NCBI RefSeq assembly: GCF_022376445.1
Contig: NW_025955564.1
Coordinates: 1 to 20,566, forward strand
From: Fomitopsis serialis
Lineage: Eukaryota; Basidiomycota; Agaricomycetes; Polyporales; Fomitopsidaceae
DNA: 20,566 nt
Reading direction: 5' to 3'
Under the pieces are notes generated by a model. The model was not told where the DNA came from and made no database searches. It worked only from the letters and a program-made list of their open reading frames with translations. The position numbers were made by a program, and so were the translations under genes. Shown one piece after another: positions 1 through 9,330 of this stretch. Within the stretch, counting starts at the first letter, position 1; the number at the start of each line of letters is the position of its first letter.

Positions 1-431
1 GTATGACAAACTATGATTGTCCACGTCAGCAATTGAGTAGCAACGCGCAGCGTGTAGCAGCGTACCGACACGTCCAGAGGAACTAAGACAACACTTGTGA
101 GACGTTGCTCCACGCGTGACGAGACTGGAGCCTACCGTCAAGCCCAGCATCAACAATGCCGAGGCTATACCTCTGTCGACTAACGGATCACAGTTCCGGC
201 GTGTAAGGCCAAATAGAAGGGGAGGTTCTGAGGCCATAGCGGCAGCAACGCGAAATACGCGGTGTAGATTGTCGGCAGGAAGGTCCACACCCTGTCGACT
301 TGCGACACATTTCCTGTTATGACAGAGAGTACCCATGCAACCAGCGTGGTCCCCGTGCAGAACTTGAGAGGCCATGCGAACGAGGCTGGAATGCTCCCGC
401 GGATGAGCGCTGCGTATGGTAACGGAGCCAT
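1..431 (-). CDS. DUF1295 / steroid-reductase-like membrane protein, 5' part, cut by left edge
   Basis: The ATG is at 431-429. Exons, read leftward, are 431-136, 82-66 and 10-1, with introns 135-83 (53 nt) and 65-11 (55 nt). Exon 1 encodes hydrophobic helices with the segment SQVDRVWTFLPTIYTAYFAL followed by LPLWPQ. The next exons join to give ALLMLGLT, FLWTCR and LSY. This order (SQVD.W..P..Y, then LM..L..LW..RLSYN) is what I know from fungal DUF1295 proteins, integral membrane proteins related to the C-terminal domain of steroid 5-alpha-reductases; the substrate is unknown. The frame breaks near 198-199: one more base in the short GG/CC run would join ...YLALHA to RNCDPLVDRG. An in-frame TAG otherwise follows at 180-182. 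The C-terminal half lies outside the window. The family call is from memory of motifs, not a search. Confidence 0.72.
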
Positions 432-798
432 GTTGGTCTACTGAGTATAACGTCCTTTGCCTCACAGTAGGTGGTAACGGATGTTCAGCAGAGAGATACA
501 ATACTGTCCGAGTCGTCGCGGTGGTCGTCAACTTTGTGGTGTCGTCGTCGTCGCGGATGAGCTCTGGCACTGGCAGTGCACATCGACCGACGACCGTCAC
601 TCGAAGATGTCCCCTACCCCGGATCACGTGTGGTGGTGTTGCTTATGTAACTACCTGTGTTGGGCCCCCGACTCGACTCGACCGCTCTCCTGTAACTTGC
701 TCTCCTCGTCGTCCTCGCTATCCTCGCCCACACGTCGTCGGTGCTCTTCAACTCAATCATCTCCGCACGCGTCTGTTTGCTGTCCTAGACTACCAGTC
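432..798. promoter_or_regulatory. Divergent intergenic region between DUF1295 gene and sde2
   Basis: These 367 bases separate two genes transcribed away from each other, so they probably hold both promoters. The right part is rich in tcg/gtc trinucleotide runs (about 505-560 and 690-725). There is a palindromic CACGTG at 625-630. I see no clear TATA box. The open frame that extends sde2 upstream to 481 reads through this low-complexity sequence and is not taken as coding. Confidence 0.5.
625..630. promoter_or_regulatory. CACGTG E-box in divergent promoter
   Basis: A perfect 6-base palindrome, CACGTG, lies about 170 bases upstream of the sde2 start. bHLH factors (Cbf1-like) are known to bind this core. 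A single hexamer can occur by chance, so function is only inferred from its position. Confidence 0.25.
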
Positions 799-1749
799 AT
801 GTCTACCTCAATCGTAGTGTCGACCTTTTCTCCGTTTCCGACGCTCTCGCTCTCTGCACCGTCGGACGCGCCTTTCTCGACCCTCTACGACCTCCTCGCC
901 CACCGCTACCCAGAGCTTCCTTCTGACCTTCTCCTGACGCCTCACCGCGGCTGCGCGCCCTCGCCCGATGCTTTGCTCTCATCGCTTCAAGACGACACCA
1001 ATGCACCATCGTTCGTGTCGCTTCGCTTGGTGCCACGGCTCAGGGGAGGGAAGGGAGGTTTCGGGTCGCAGCTGCGCGCTGCTGGTGGTCGTATGAGCAG
1101 CCAGAAGACGAGCAACAACGACTCTTGCAGGGATCTCAGTGGGAGGCGTCTCAGCACAATAAAGGAAGCCAAGAAGTGCGTTTCTGCTGCCTTGTTCGCT
1201 GGAAAGAATTTACTGATGACCTGCACAGGCTCGCCGACTACATTGAGAGCGAGCCTCAACGAAAGAAGGCGCATCAAGAGGCCCAGAGAGCGAAACTGGA
1301 GGCGTTGGAAAAGAAGCTTGGCATCGTCCATTCGGCAGATGGCTCCAGCACCCCCGCCGAGCCGTTGGCTGGCAAGAAGCACCGTCTGGATGACGCGGAG
1401 TATCTGGAGCAGAGCCGTGAGCTTGTCGACAACGTCAAAAACGCCGTCTCCGTCGGTGAGTATTCTCTTCCGTCACGAACCCCGTGGTCAGCTCACCTCG
1501 CTCCCAGCTATGCTGAAGAAGAGGAAGAAAGCCAAGTCTTCTCAGAGCCCGCCTGCGGCAGTCAAGGACAAGTCTGCTACATCCAGCGGCACTACCCCTG
1601 CCGCCAGTGTCGCTGAGGCCGCTTCATCCTCTGTCGCCGCTGCCTCAGAGGTTGCCTCGGCCGTCTCTGGGAAGGTTCTCGAGTCAGCCACAACTGCTCC
1701 TGTAGTCGTTGCTGCTGCGTCTGCGGTTGCTGCGGTCGCCAGCGCGTGA
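799..1749 (+). CDS. sde2: Sde2 (silencing-defective 2), ubiquitin-fold splicing/genome-stability factor
   Basis: Three exons: 799-1175, 1229-1455 and 1508-1749. The introns are 53 nt (GTGCGT...CACAG) and 52 nt (GTGAGT...CCCAG). The product is 281 aa, close to fission yeast Sde2. Residues 1-84 form the ubiquitin-like domain, ending in RLRGG. The hallmark GG-KGG junction is at residues 83-87 and is followed by [16 protein letters not shown] and the conserved [15 protein letters not shown]. The first intron splits the last Lys codon; exon 2 then gives [20 protein letters not shown], a basic helical region. A basic [10 protein letters not shown] follows, and then an Ala/Ser/Val-rich low-complexity tail. 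In known Sde2 proteins a deubiquitinase cuts after the diglycine, and the Lys-starting C-terminal part joins the spliceosome to help excise selected introns; loss affects telomeric silencing and replication stress. The ATG at 799 is chosen because the ubiquitin fold starts there; the in-frame codons upstream encode low-complexity sequence. Confidence 0.93.
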   Translation: MSTSIVVSTFSPFPTLSLSAPSDAPFSTLYDLLAHRYPELPSDLLLTPHRGCAPSPDALLSSLQDDTNAPSFVSLRLVPRLRGGKGGFGSQLRAAGGRMSSQKTSNNDSCRDLSGRRLSTIKEAKKCVSAALFAGKNLLMTCTGSPTTLRASLNERRRIKRPRERNWRRWKRSLASSIRQMAPAPPPSRWLARSTVWMTRSIWSRAVSLSTTSKTPSPSVSILFRHEPRGQLTSLPAMLKKRKKAKSSQSPPAAVKDKSATSSGTTPAASVAEAASSSVAAASEVASAVSGKVLESATTAPVVVAAASAVAAVASA

Positions 1750-2312
1750 TGTGTGAGACTGTACGTTTGTTCTGTATTGGTTATGTATGCAGTTGGTATG
1801 CCCCACCTCCGATGTGAGACTACGCACGTTTCATAGCTCGTGAAGGATGGGGAAACGTTACGCCACTTCGATCCCATGAGACACTCGAGTCAGGTGCGTG
1901 CGGCTTGCATGCGAAGTCATCGATCACGGTATGTCTCCCGAGAGCATCGGCGCATATGCATCGTAGCTGATCGTAGCAGCTGAAAATCGCGACCCCTGAC
2001 TCAGTCAATTCATAGTCCGGTCTTTCGGTAAGTCCTTACAGGCAACTCAGATGGCGTGCAAGCAGGCAATTGGGCCCTTGGGAGAGCGCCTGGTCTACAT
2101 ATTGCAAAGGTGTGTGCGTGCACGGGCTGAAGATGTCAGCCTGCGCTGGGAACATGTGCCCTCTTGGCTCCGGCGCTCAGTGAGTGTATATAGACCTGGG
2201 CGATCCTCGACTTCTCAGATCTCAGCACTCACCGAGGATCGACTTCTGAAGCCTGATTGTTTGACATCTGCACCAGCCTCTGTAACTGTGCTAAACACCT
2301 CCTTATCTCATC
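1750..2312. other. Intergenic: sde2 3' end and cyanamide hydratase promoter
   Basis: These 563 bases lie between two genes on the same strand. I see no coding signal. The left part should hold the sde2 terminator region. The right part carries a TATA-like element at 2187-2193 and the leader of the next gene. Confidence 0.6.
2187..2193 (+). promoter_or_regulatory. TATA-box candidate for the cyanamide hydratase gene
   Basis: TATATAG lies 126 bases upstream of the ATG at 2313 in an otherwise GC-balanced region. The spacing fits a core promoter with a leader of roughly 90 bases. No transcript data support it. Confidence 0.45.
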
Positions 2313-3374
2313 ATGTCGAGAGACGACGTCGCCTTCTATGGTTTCACACCCGTGCCGAGGGACCCGGATGTGCTATTCAAAGATCATCCCACCGCGAGCG
2401 GGCCCAACCCAAAGCAAGACCTGTTCACGATCGACGACTTCCCCTTCCCGGACTCCGCAGTCGTCCGTGCGGTGAAGGAGTTCGTCAAAGTACGCGAGTT
2501 CTCTCGTCCGCTGGTGCTCTTCAAATCCGTTAACGAAGGTCATTCCTCGCGCAGAAAGAGCTCGATGAGCAGACATATAACCACAGCCACCGAGTATACG
2601 TCTACGGTCCGGCATTCGTCTCATCGTACTGCGGGGACCTCACTCATATGTAGTTGACGCGTGCAGGCACTGCGCTGGTGAAGACACACTTCCCGTCCTG
2701 GACGTATGACAACGAGACGTACTACCTGTCGTCCCTCCTGCACGACATCGGGACCGCCGAGCGGTTCCTCGCGACGACGAAGATGTCCTTCGAGTTCAAG
2801 GGCGCGATCGTGGCGCGCGACCTGATCTTGCAGCAGGGCGGGGCCGAAGACCAGGCGGATAGCGTCTGCGACGCCATTATCAGGCACCAGGATATCTTCG
2901 TGAAGGGGTGAGGACGTCTCCGGTGTCATGCTGAGTCGTGTTTCTTACCGCGTTCTGGTCGTGCACCAGTGGGAACATCACGATGGTTGGACAGATTCTG
3001 CAGCTCGCGACGATCTTGGGTACGCTCGCGCTCTAATCGGCGCTACCGTCGTGCTCACTCACTCTTCTGCACAGATAACGTTGGGATGTGAGTGTCCACG
3101 GGAGGCTCTGTCTCCAAAGACTTCGATTCTGACCTTACCGCGCGTCAGCCGGGCGAACCTCGTCCACCCGCGCCTCATCGAGACGACGACCGCGGCCTTC
3201 CCGCGCAAGGGTTGGTCCGAGCATTTCGCGCGCGTCGTCGAGAAGGAGCTCGCGCTCAAGCCGTGGTGCCACACGTCGACGTTCGAGGTGCCCAACTGGA
3301 AGGAGGGCGTGCGGAGCAACTTCGCGACGGACGTCAGAGGAAACGAAGTTATGCGGCCTTTCGATCGAGAGTAG
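2313..3374 (+). CDS. Cyanamide hydratase-like HD-domain protein (Ddi2/Ddi3 type)
   Basis: Six exons: 2313-2489, 2555-2606, 2667-2907, 2970-3019, 3075-3087 and 3149-3374. The introns are 65, 60, 62, 55 and 61 nt. The joined product is 252 aa, close to the known fungal enzyme (about 244 aa). The HD metal-binding signature is complete: NHSHRVYVYG, then YYLSSLLHDIGTAERF, then CDAIIRHQD, then LATILDNVG. The C-terminal half contains LVHPRLIETTTAAFPRKGW. The family hydrates cyanamide to urea using a Zn-bound HD site; yeast DDI2/DDI3 are induced by cyanamide and alkylating agents. The final metal-site Asp (of DNVG) is split across an intron and completed by a 13-nt exon. The second intron has a weak GTCCGG donor, but its position is fixed by VYG-TALV continuity. 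The true in vivo substrate in this species is inferred. Confidence 0.88.
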
Positions 3375-3669
3375 GAATATGAACATTGTGGAAAGTAGCG
3401 CTACTCGTTTACTTGAAAGCCAAGCCCTCTACAATTGAAATACACATTGAACTAGGTGTTGCTCGTCATGAGGAAGTACAGGCAGGATCTGAACATTACA
3501 TAGAAATGATGGTAGACAAGTGTCATTCGTTTCCTTCGCTCACCTCCCTCAACCACATCTAGCGCAAGCAACGACCAAGACCAGATCAAGACTGAATCTC
3601 GCACATCCACAACATCATCTACATACATACATACAGCAGACGTCATATCGTTGGCTTACAACACACCTA
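3375..3669. other. Convergent 3' intergenic region
   Basis: These 295 bases lie between the stop codons of the cyanamide hydratase gene (+) and the FunK1 gene (-). They hold AT-rich stretches and short repeats of ACAT (about 3622-3634) and no coding signal. Both 3' ends and polyadenylation sites should lie here. Confidence 0.5.
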
Positions 3670-6600
3670 TCAACGCCGCTTCGGTTCACCCTCCTTCCCC
3701 TTGCCCTTCCCCCTAGCCCCGCGTCCGCGAGCGGCCCTCGCCCCTTGTCCTCCGCGACTCCTACCCCCTCGTCCTCGACTTCCGCTCGCAACATCACTCC
3801 CCTCCTGCGTAGACTGATTACTACGGCCGCGACCCGTACTACGTGTCTGTCTCGTCGGCATCGACTGCGAGGAACCCGCAGTGTCTGACGGTGGGGGTGT
3901 CTGTGCGTTCGAGGTGCTCGGGACCGCCGAGCTACGGCTCTCAGATCGCGCAGCAGTGTTCGCAGCCTTCGAGGTCTGCCGTGTCCTGAGCCGCACAGAC
4001 TTCAACTCCAGATCAGCGGGATTCGTCACCGCATTACGTCCGCGAGGCGCGGGAGAGGGTGATGGGTCTCGCTCGTCGTCTGAATTGCCGCCTGCAATCC
4101 CGGCGTCACGCACAACAGGAGCTGGGTCTTCGATGAGGGGGGGCTCGTCTGCCTCGTTGTCCTCGTGGATAGTCGGTTGTTTTGACAATTTGCGAGGCGT
4201 ACGCTCCCAGTCCTTGTGATCCGCCTCGCGCCGTTTCTCCTCCTTGTCGAAGGCCACCTCTTGTTCCGATGTACGAACTTCAGGCTTGGCGAGGAGGAGC
4301 TGTTCCATCCGTTCGAAGGCCTTAACAAATTCTCCGTAGGTGTCATCGCAGTCGAAGTTGTCCTTCTCATATCCCTTGTGAAGGATGACCCAAAGGCGCT
4401 GCAGAAGAGGGATGAGCGGCCGGTAATAGTCCGCTACACACTTGAGACATTTATCGAAGTAGTTGAAGTTCATGATGATGGTTTCCTTTTTGAAACCTAG
4501 CAGGCTGAGGTCGGCAACCCGGAAAAGCGCAGTGTACTCAGCGGTAAGGATCTTTTTGCTAGGGTCCCACAGATCGGAACGTCGCATCGCCGGACCAGCT
4601 CTGCAGATGCAAATCCAGAGGAGAATCCAGAAGATGCTCTCCAAGTCATGGAAGAACGTGTGTTTAGGTTGAGTGACGACGCCGTCCTCGTCTTCTGTCC
4701 CGGGTGCTTGTTTCTCCGCAAAAAAATCAACGTCGTCGTTGGGCTGGCTGGCCTTGGAGTAGATTTCTCCTCGGAGAATCTCCCCGGACATGAATGGTCG
4801 CGTGCCCTACTAGCATTCAGCATGCTACGCCAGTCAATCTCGAAGAAGATCAGCGTACCGAAATCGGATCCTCAGCAAGTGTGGGATCGTCGGAAAACTT
4901 TGCGTAGTCCATGTCTATGATCACGCCCCGGAAGCCTAATTTTTTGCTCCCCGTGATAAGGATGTTACCTTCGCTGAGATCGCGGTGTAGGACGCCCATC
5001 TTGAATGCCGTCCAATGCCCTACGGCAGAACGACTAAATCCCGACTGCACACCTTCATGATACACTAGTACTCACCAACAAGCGCGTCACGCATGGCCTG
5101 GACCGTTTCGAGAAGTGTAAGACCCATCTTGATCGGCCAACCGTACGTCTCCATGACCAGTCTTGAATGTGTTCTTCCGCGAGGCGATCGTTCGGGCACG
5201 TCAATAAGAGGTAGGTAGTCAATAAGAGACCCGTAGTCCGTCGTGTTTCCCCTGGTTCTATCAGGTGTGGACGATGGAATCGTGTTCGGATCGAAGCCCT
5301 TCTGCGCCATGTCAATGCAGCGGGGTTTCGCGTAGACGTGCAGACCGCGACGGATCCGCGATGCGACGGTGTCTTCCTGGTCGCCGACGTACACCACCCC
5401 GTACGACCGCATCGTCGCGACTCCAGGAGTGCGTCCGATCTTCGCATAGAACTCGCCCTCAAGGCGCCGCTCGTCGTCGCGCCATGTGTCCTTCACGATG
5501 AACAGCTGCACAGGCATCAGGCCGGCGAAAAAGAGGAACACAACGACGACGGACGCACCGGACGGTCTTCCTGCGGCAGCGACAAATCGTCGAGCAGCCA
5601 CGCCTTCCAGATGCGCGTCGCACGCCCGCGGATCACCTCGCCGCGTTGCACGTTGAGACCTTTGTACAGCACGAATGTCTCCGTCTTGTTCTCGTCCATC
5701 ACACCATACTCCGCGCCCTCCTTCTGCTTCGGCATGTCGATCACCCAGTAGTGGTCCTCCTTTTCCGGTTCCACGGTACCGCGTAAGAGCGCTCGAATTT
5801 CAGGCGTCTCACCTCGCTTCTCGAGTACTTTTGCTGCTCGCGAATGACCGACATTGAGGTGTCCCACCCAAGATCGGCGGGCAACAACGTGCATATCCCG
5901 ACGATGACGCGAATCAGCAGCTCTGGTTTCTACAAGGTAGATCAATGGCGACCGTGGGTTAGCACAGCCGCACGACGCACCTCGTGGATGTTGAAAACGA
6001 CCGATCCTAGGACGCCAGTCCGGTCGGCCAAGTACACGGACATGTTCGTGCATGCCACCACGATGCCGAGCACAAAGCAGCGGTCCATCGACTCGTGGAA
6101 GACCATACGCATGTATTTCAAGAGCTGGAGCAGCGCAGGACCGTCCCGCACCTGCTTCTTCATTTCCACTGGGACCACGACGCGACTCCACGGTACAGGC
6201 TGTTCGTCTTTGACCCCGATCGTCGCGACGATGTCTGGCCTGATGTCTGCCGCGTAGCGATCCCGGGACAGGGGTCGAGTGTTGTGGTAGTCCCGCCATT
6301 GCACGTCGTTCGGTGTCGCGCCAGACTTCGGTATGAGGCCAGCGATAGATTTGACAAGCGTAACAAACGGCGCGTACAAGTCGCTTTCGTGGTTAGGCGG
6401 CTCGGTCGTGTAGCCTGACCACCGCTTCTCCGACCCGGAACCATCATATATTGAAATTTCAAGGCGTTCGCGAGGACCTTGTCTACGAGCTTGATCGGCA
6501 CAGGGAACATTTCCTCCAGGAAGCCAGCAACGTCGCAGAATACGTCACACGAGAGCTCATGAACGACGTCGGCTTCAAGCTGGTCAGCGTTCCATTTCAG

Positions 6601-6726
6601 CTTATACGCTGGCGCAGAATAAGGGTGACTAGAAGCAGTATATGAGCCTTTGGTCTCGAGAATGGGAGTGTTTGGAGGGCCATGTAGGAGCGGCCCTTCG
6701 CCACCCACAAGCTGAATGTTACGCAT
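3670..6726 (-). CDS. FunK1-type fungal protein kinase with RG-rich C-terminal tail
   Basis: Exons, read leftward: 6726-5981, 5929-5813, 5759-5559, 5505-5076, 5019-4859 and 4806-3670. The introns are 51, 53, 53, 56 and 52 nt. The product is about 930 aa. N-terminal FunK1 features are the segment YDGSGSEKRW and HESDLYAPFV. The kinase core follows: FIVKDTW (putative ATP-site Lys), GVLHRDLSEGNILI (catalytic loop), VIIDMDYAKF (DFG position reads DMD), GTRPFMSGEIL, and the family hallmark HDLESIFWILLWIC. The last ~200 residues are disordered, rich in Ser, Thr, Pro and charge, ending in many RG/RGG units and KRR. FunK1 kinases are expanded in mushroom-forming fungi; their substrates are largely unknown. 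The frame breaks at AAATTT (6454-6459). One added base joins DKVLANAL to ISIYDG; the alternative is a 62-nt intron at 6486-6425 that would delete YDGSGSEK. The ATG at 6726 is the first in frame. Confidence 0.87.
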
Positions 6727-6772
6727 ACCTCGAGGAGGCGGAGGATGTTGATCCGACGCAAGACCCACTCAT

Positions 6773-6778
6773 TTTATA
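6773..6778 (-). promoter_or_regulatory. TATA-box candidate for FunK1 kinase gene
   Basis: On the minus strand TATAAA lies 47 bases before the chosen ATG at 6726. This is close for a promoter with a short leader. The alternative is that translation starts further upstream after an unseen intron. Confidence 0.35.
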
Positions 6779-7902
6779 TGCAATCAGGCTGGCGGAGAGA
6801 AACAAAACAGACTGACTCGGAGCAGCGCCCGTGGCCCACGGTGTTCGAATATGAACAACACGAGGACCGCGTCTGGCCAGTGATAGCCGATCCCCATCAA
6901 GGCTTCTTTCCCAAATCGGCAGGTGTTGTTCGTTGCTACAAGCCGCCTAACCTCAGCCATTTTGTGCAGCGCAGCAGTTGGTCGATAGTATGATCCATGC
7001 AGAGTATCTATTCTCCGCAGGAATTCAACCTGACACTCATGATCTTCTGCACTCTCCCAGAGGTGCTCGTCAAGTCTTCGTTGACTCACAGCGCCGCCCC
7101 TCGTGGGGACGCTGCGCAGGCATTATCATTCTGCTTCCATGGGGAAATTTTACAGAAGCGTGGCAGCGCCACTAACCTTTTTGGTTGATCAGGTTTCTAG
7201 AGGCAGCCAGTGCACGGGTTCGCGGAGCTTCAAGAAGGACAATGAGGCTAAGGCCTGTTGTGCGCCGATGAGTAGCAATATCGCAATGTCCGAATCGGGT
7301 GTGGCAACCACAACCTTAGTCCACGGAGAAAGCGGTCCGTACATTCCACAAGAACTCCCCCATCATGGCCCCATCACCTTTCCCCGAAAAGTCTAGATGA
7401 GAATGATGAAGGCTGGGCTATATCCGACGCAATGGCCGAGTCAGTGTAAACTCATGTTGTCCAAGCCTTATATCGAATACGCGTCGCCCCAGCACACGGT
7501 GTTTTAATACTTCAGGAGACAATCTCACCTAGTCAATGGCCGAAAATTGTTGCTCCGAATCGTTGCCGTCATCCCTGGGAGCCCAGCCCTTATACTGACC
7601 AGTACCATACTAGGCCGGGGTTGCGAGCCATAACCCGAGCCACGCGCCTCGCTCATTCTCCTGCTTTCGTCTTTGGGGGTCATTGTTAATGAGCCAATTA
7701 AAGGCAGATGTATCCCTAGCATACATTACCTAAGTATTGATTGTTTTGCCACTGCGTTCCACGAGTTGGGGTCCGGCTCGGCCACAGGTCCGACCAGTGC
7801 TTGTTCCCAATTCGGTGGTCCCTTTCGATGCCACCATGCCTAAGCCTCGTGATTCTATCCTAGGCTTGGCCCTCATGAGTCACGAACGGCGTCTCACGCG
7901 AG

Positions 7903-8349
7903 TCAGAGCCTAGGTCCAGATACGCTCGAACACTTGTGTCTGTCACAGTGGCTCCGAGCCACACATGAGGCATGTGGCGTCGTCTTGATTACGGTTCGAA
8001 GCTCCCCAGAAGGGTGGCCAAGGTGCGTAATGTGCTCTGCAATGTCCATACGCATGATTATATCCTCCACCGAGCACAAGTTCTCACCTACATGAGGACG
8101 CTCGAAAGATCTTCGACTCGTTTGCTGTCCTACTAGCTGGACAGTGATACTCAGGATTATTTTCAGTAATCCCGATGAACGCAGTGCTACACCTGCATAG
8201 CCATGGCATAGACGCGCTGCTTCAACGTGTTGACCCTTGATGATATTCTCTGAAGAACGCACGGGTCCAGTGATACGCATGCGAGGACCGCCGCTAGTAA
8301 CAGGACTTATGAACAGCTCTTCTGCATTGCGTATGCGCATAGCCGTCAA
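7903..8349 (-). CDS. Doubtful 148-codon open frame, unknown
   Basis: This is the longest uninterrupted frame in the gene-poor interval and opens with an ATG. The predicted protein (starts MTAMRIRNAEELFISPVTSG) has no transmembrane helix, signal peptide or motif that I recognise. It has no obvious introns or neighbours, unlike every supported gene in the window. It may be a relic of a repeat element or chance. Listed because it is the only sizeable candidate in nearly 5 kb. Confidence 0.15.
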   Translation of the reverse strand: MTAMRIRNAEELFISPVTSGGPRMRITGPVRSSENIIKGQHVEAARLCHGYAGVALRSSGLLKIILSITVQLVGQQTSRRSFERPHVGENLCSVEDIIMRMDIAEHITHLGHPSGELRTVIKTTPHASCVARSHCDRHKCSSVSGPRL

Positions 8350-9298
8350 ATCCGTAAGGCAAAGGAGTAAGTCTACGGTGAGGCCCGCGACTTGTCACGC
8401 ATCGCAACAGTTGACGCACCGCTCCTAAGAAGCGATCAGCTTCAAGTTCTGACCGGGTGACGCCGCAGTGCACAGACTCGGAGTCGGACCGTCACCATTG
8501 AATGGTACTCACATAGGTGCACTACTAGTATGCTGCGCCTCCACGTCCTCAATAGTTTCCTGTCAAGATGCATCAAGGAGTAAGTCAACATGATCATGTT
8601 CAGAATTCACGCACTGAAGTTACGACCGTGACCGCGTTCGCGAGTGTGGCGTCGGCGATCTGACTGTCATGTGATCGTGACACGAGGCTCGCTCTTTCGA
8701 TAAGAGGCTACGGCCCACCAATGAACTTGAAGATCTCAGAGACTCGAAAATGACGGCCTCGATGTGGTGACTGAACGGTGAAAGAGCCTAGGCATAGCGC
8801 CAAAAATTGACGGCCCAGCCGCAGATTATCTGTGTATTTACCTCAACCGTAGAAGTTGAGCGCACGCGGCTGCGCAACTTCATCCAGTGCTTAATATGTA
8901 TGCCAGTGGAATCTGTCTGAGGGCCTCAAAACAGATATCCTGTGATTTACACAGACGCAGCTTACTCGCAAGAGGAAGCTAGAACAAAAAATGGGAGTCT
9001 TCGTTGGCTTCGCGAGCGTACTGTAGGACTCACGCCCGCCGCCGACGTGCAAACTACCACAGCAGCTGACAATGCGGTCGAACGCGCTCACGTGAGATGG
9101 CATCCACGATCGAAGACGCGCCTTGACAGTGACACTCGACCCGACTTGGAGTCTTGAGCCAGGCCTCCTTCCTCCGATTCTGCCATCATCTCAGTAATCC
9201 CCGCTCTTTACACTTCACCTATTGCAGGTCTGTAGACTCATGAAGTATTTACCTTGGACATCTACCCTTGCCTGTGATCGCTGCGTGCAGGCTATTGC

Positions 9299-9330
9299 GC
9301 ATATATGCAGGATAACATGCATATATGCAG
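9299..9330. repeat. Two copies of palindromic GCATATATGCAG
   Basis: GCATATATGCAG occurs at 9299-9310 and again at 9319-9330. Each copy contains the perfect 10-base palindrome GCATATATGC, and a further GCATG follows nearby. No flanking gene explains it. It could be a protein-binding site, a small hairpin-forming element or chance. Confidence 0.6.

Noticed and set aside
481..798. Upstream extension of the sde2 open frame by 106 codons
   Set aside because: The encoded sequence is Cys/Ser/Arg low complexity from tcg-type repeats, while the ubiquitin-like fold begins cleanly at the ATG at 799.
7985..8010. GGTTCGAA resembling a tRNA B-box
   Set aside because: The flanking bases do not form a five-pair T-stem and no anticodon or acceptor stem is present upstream.
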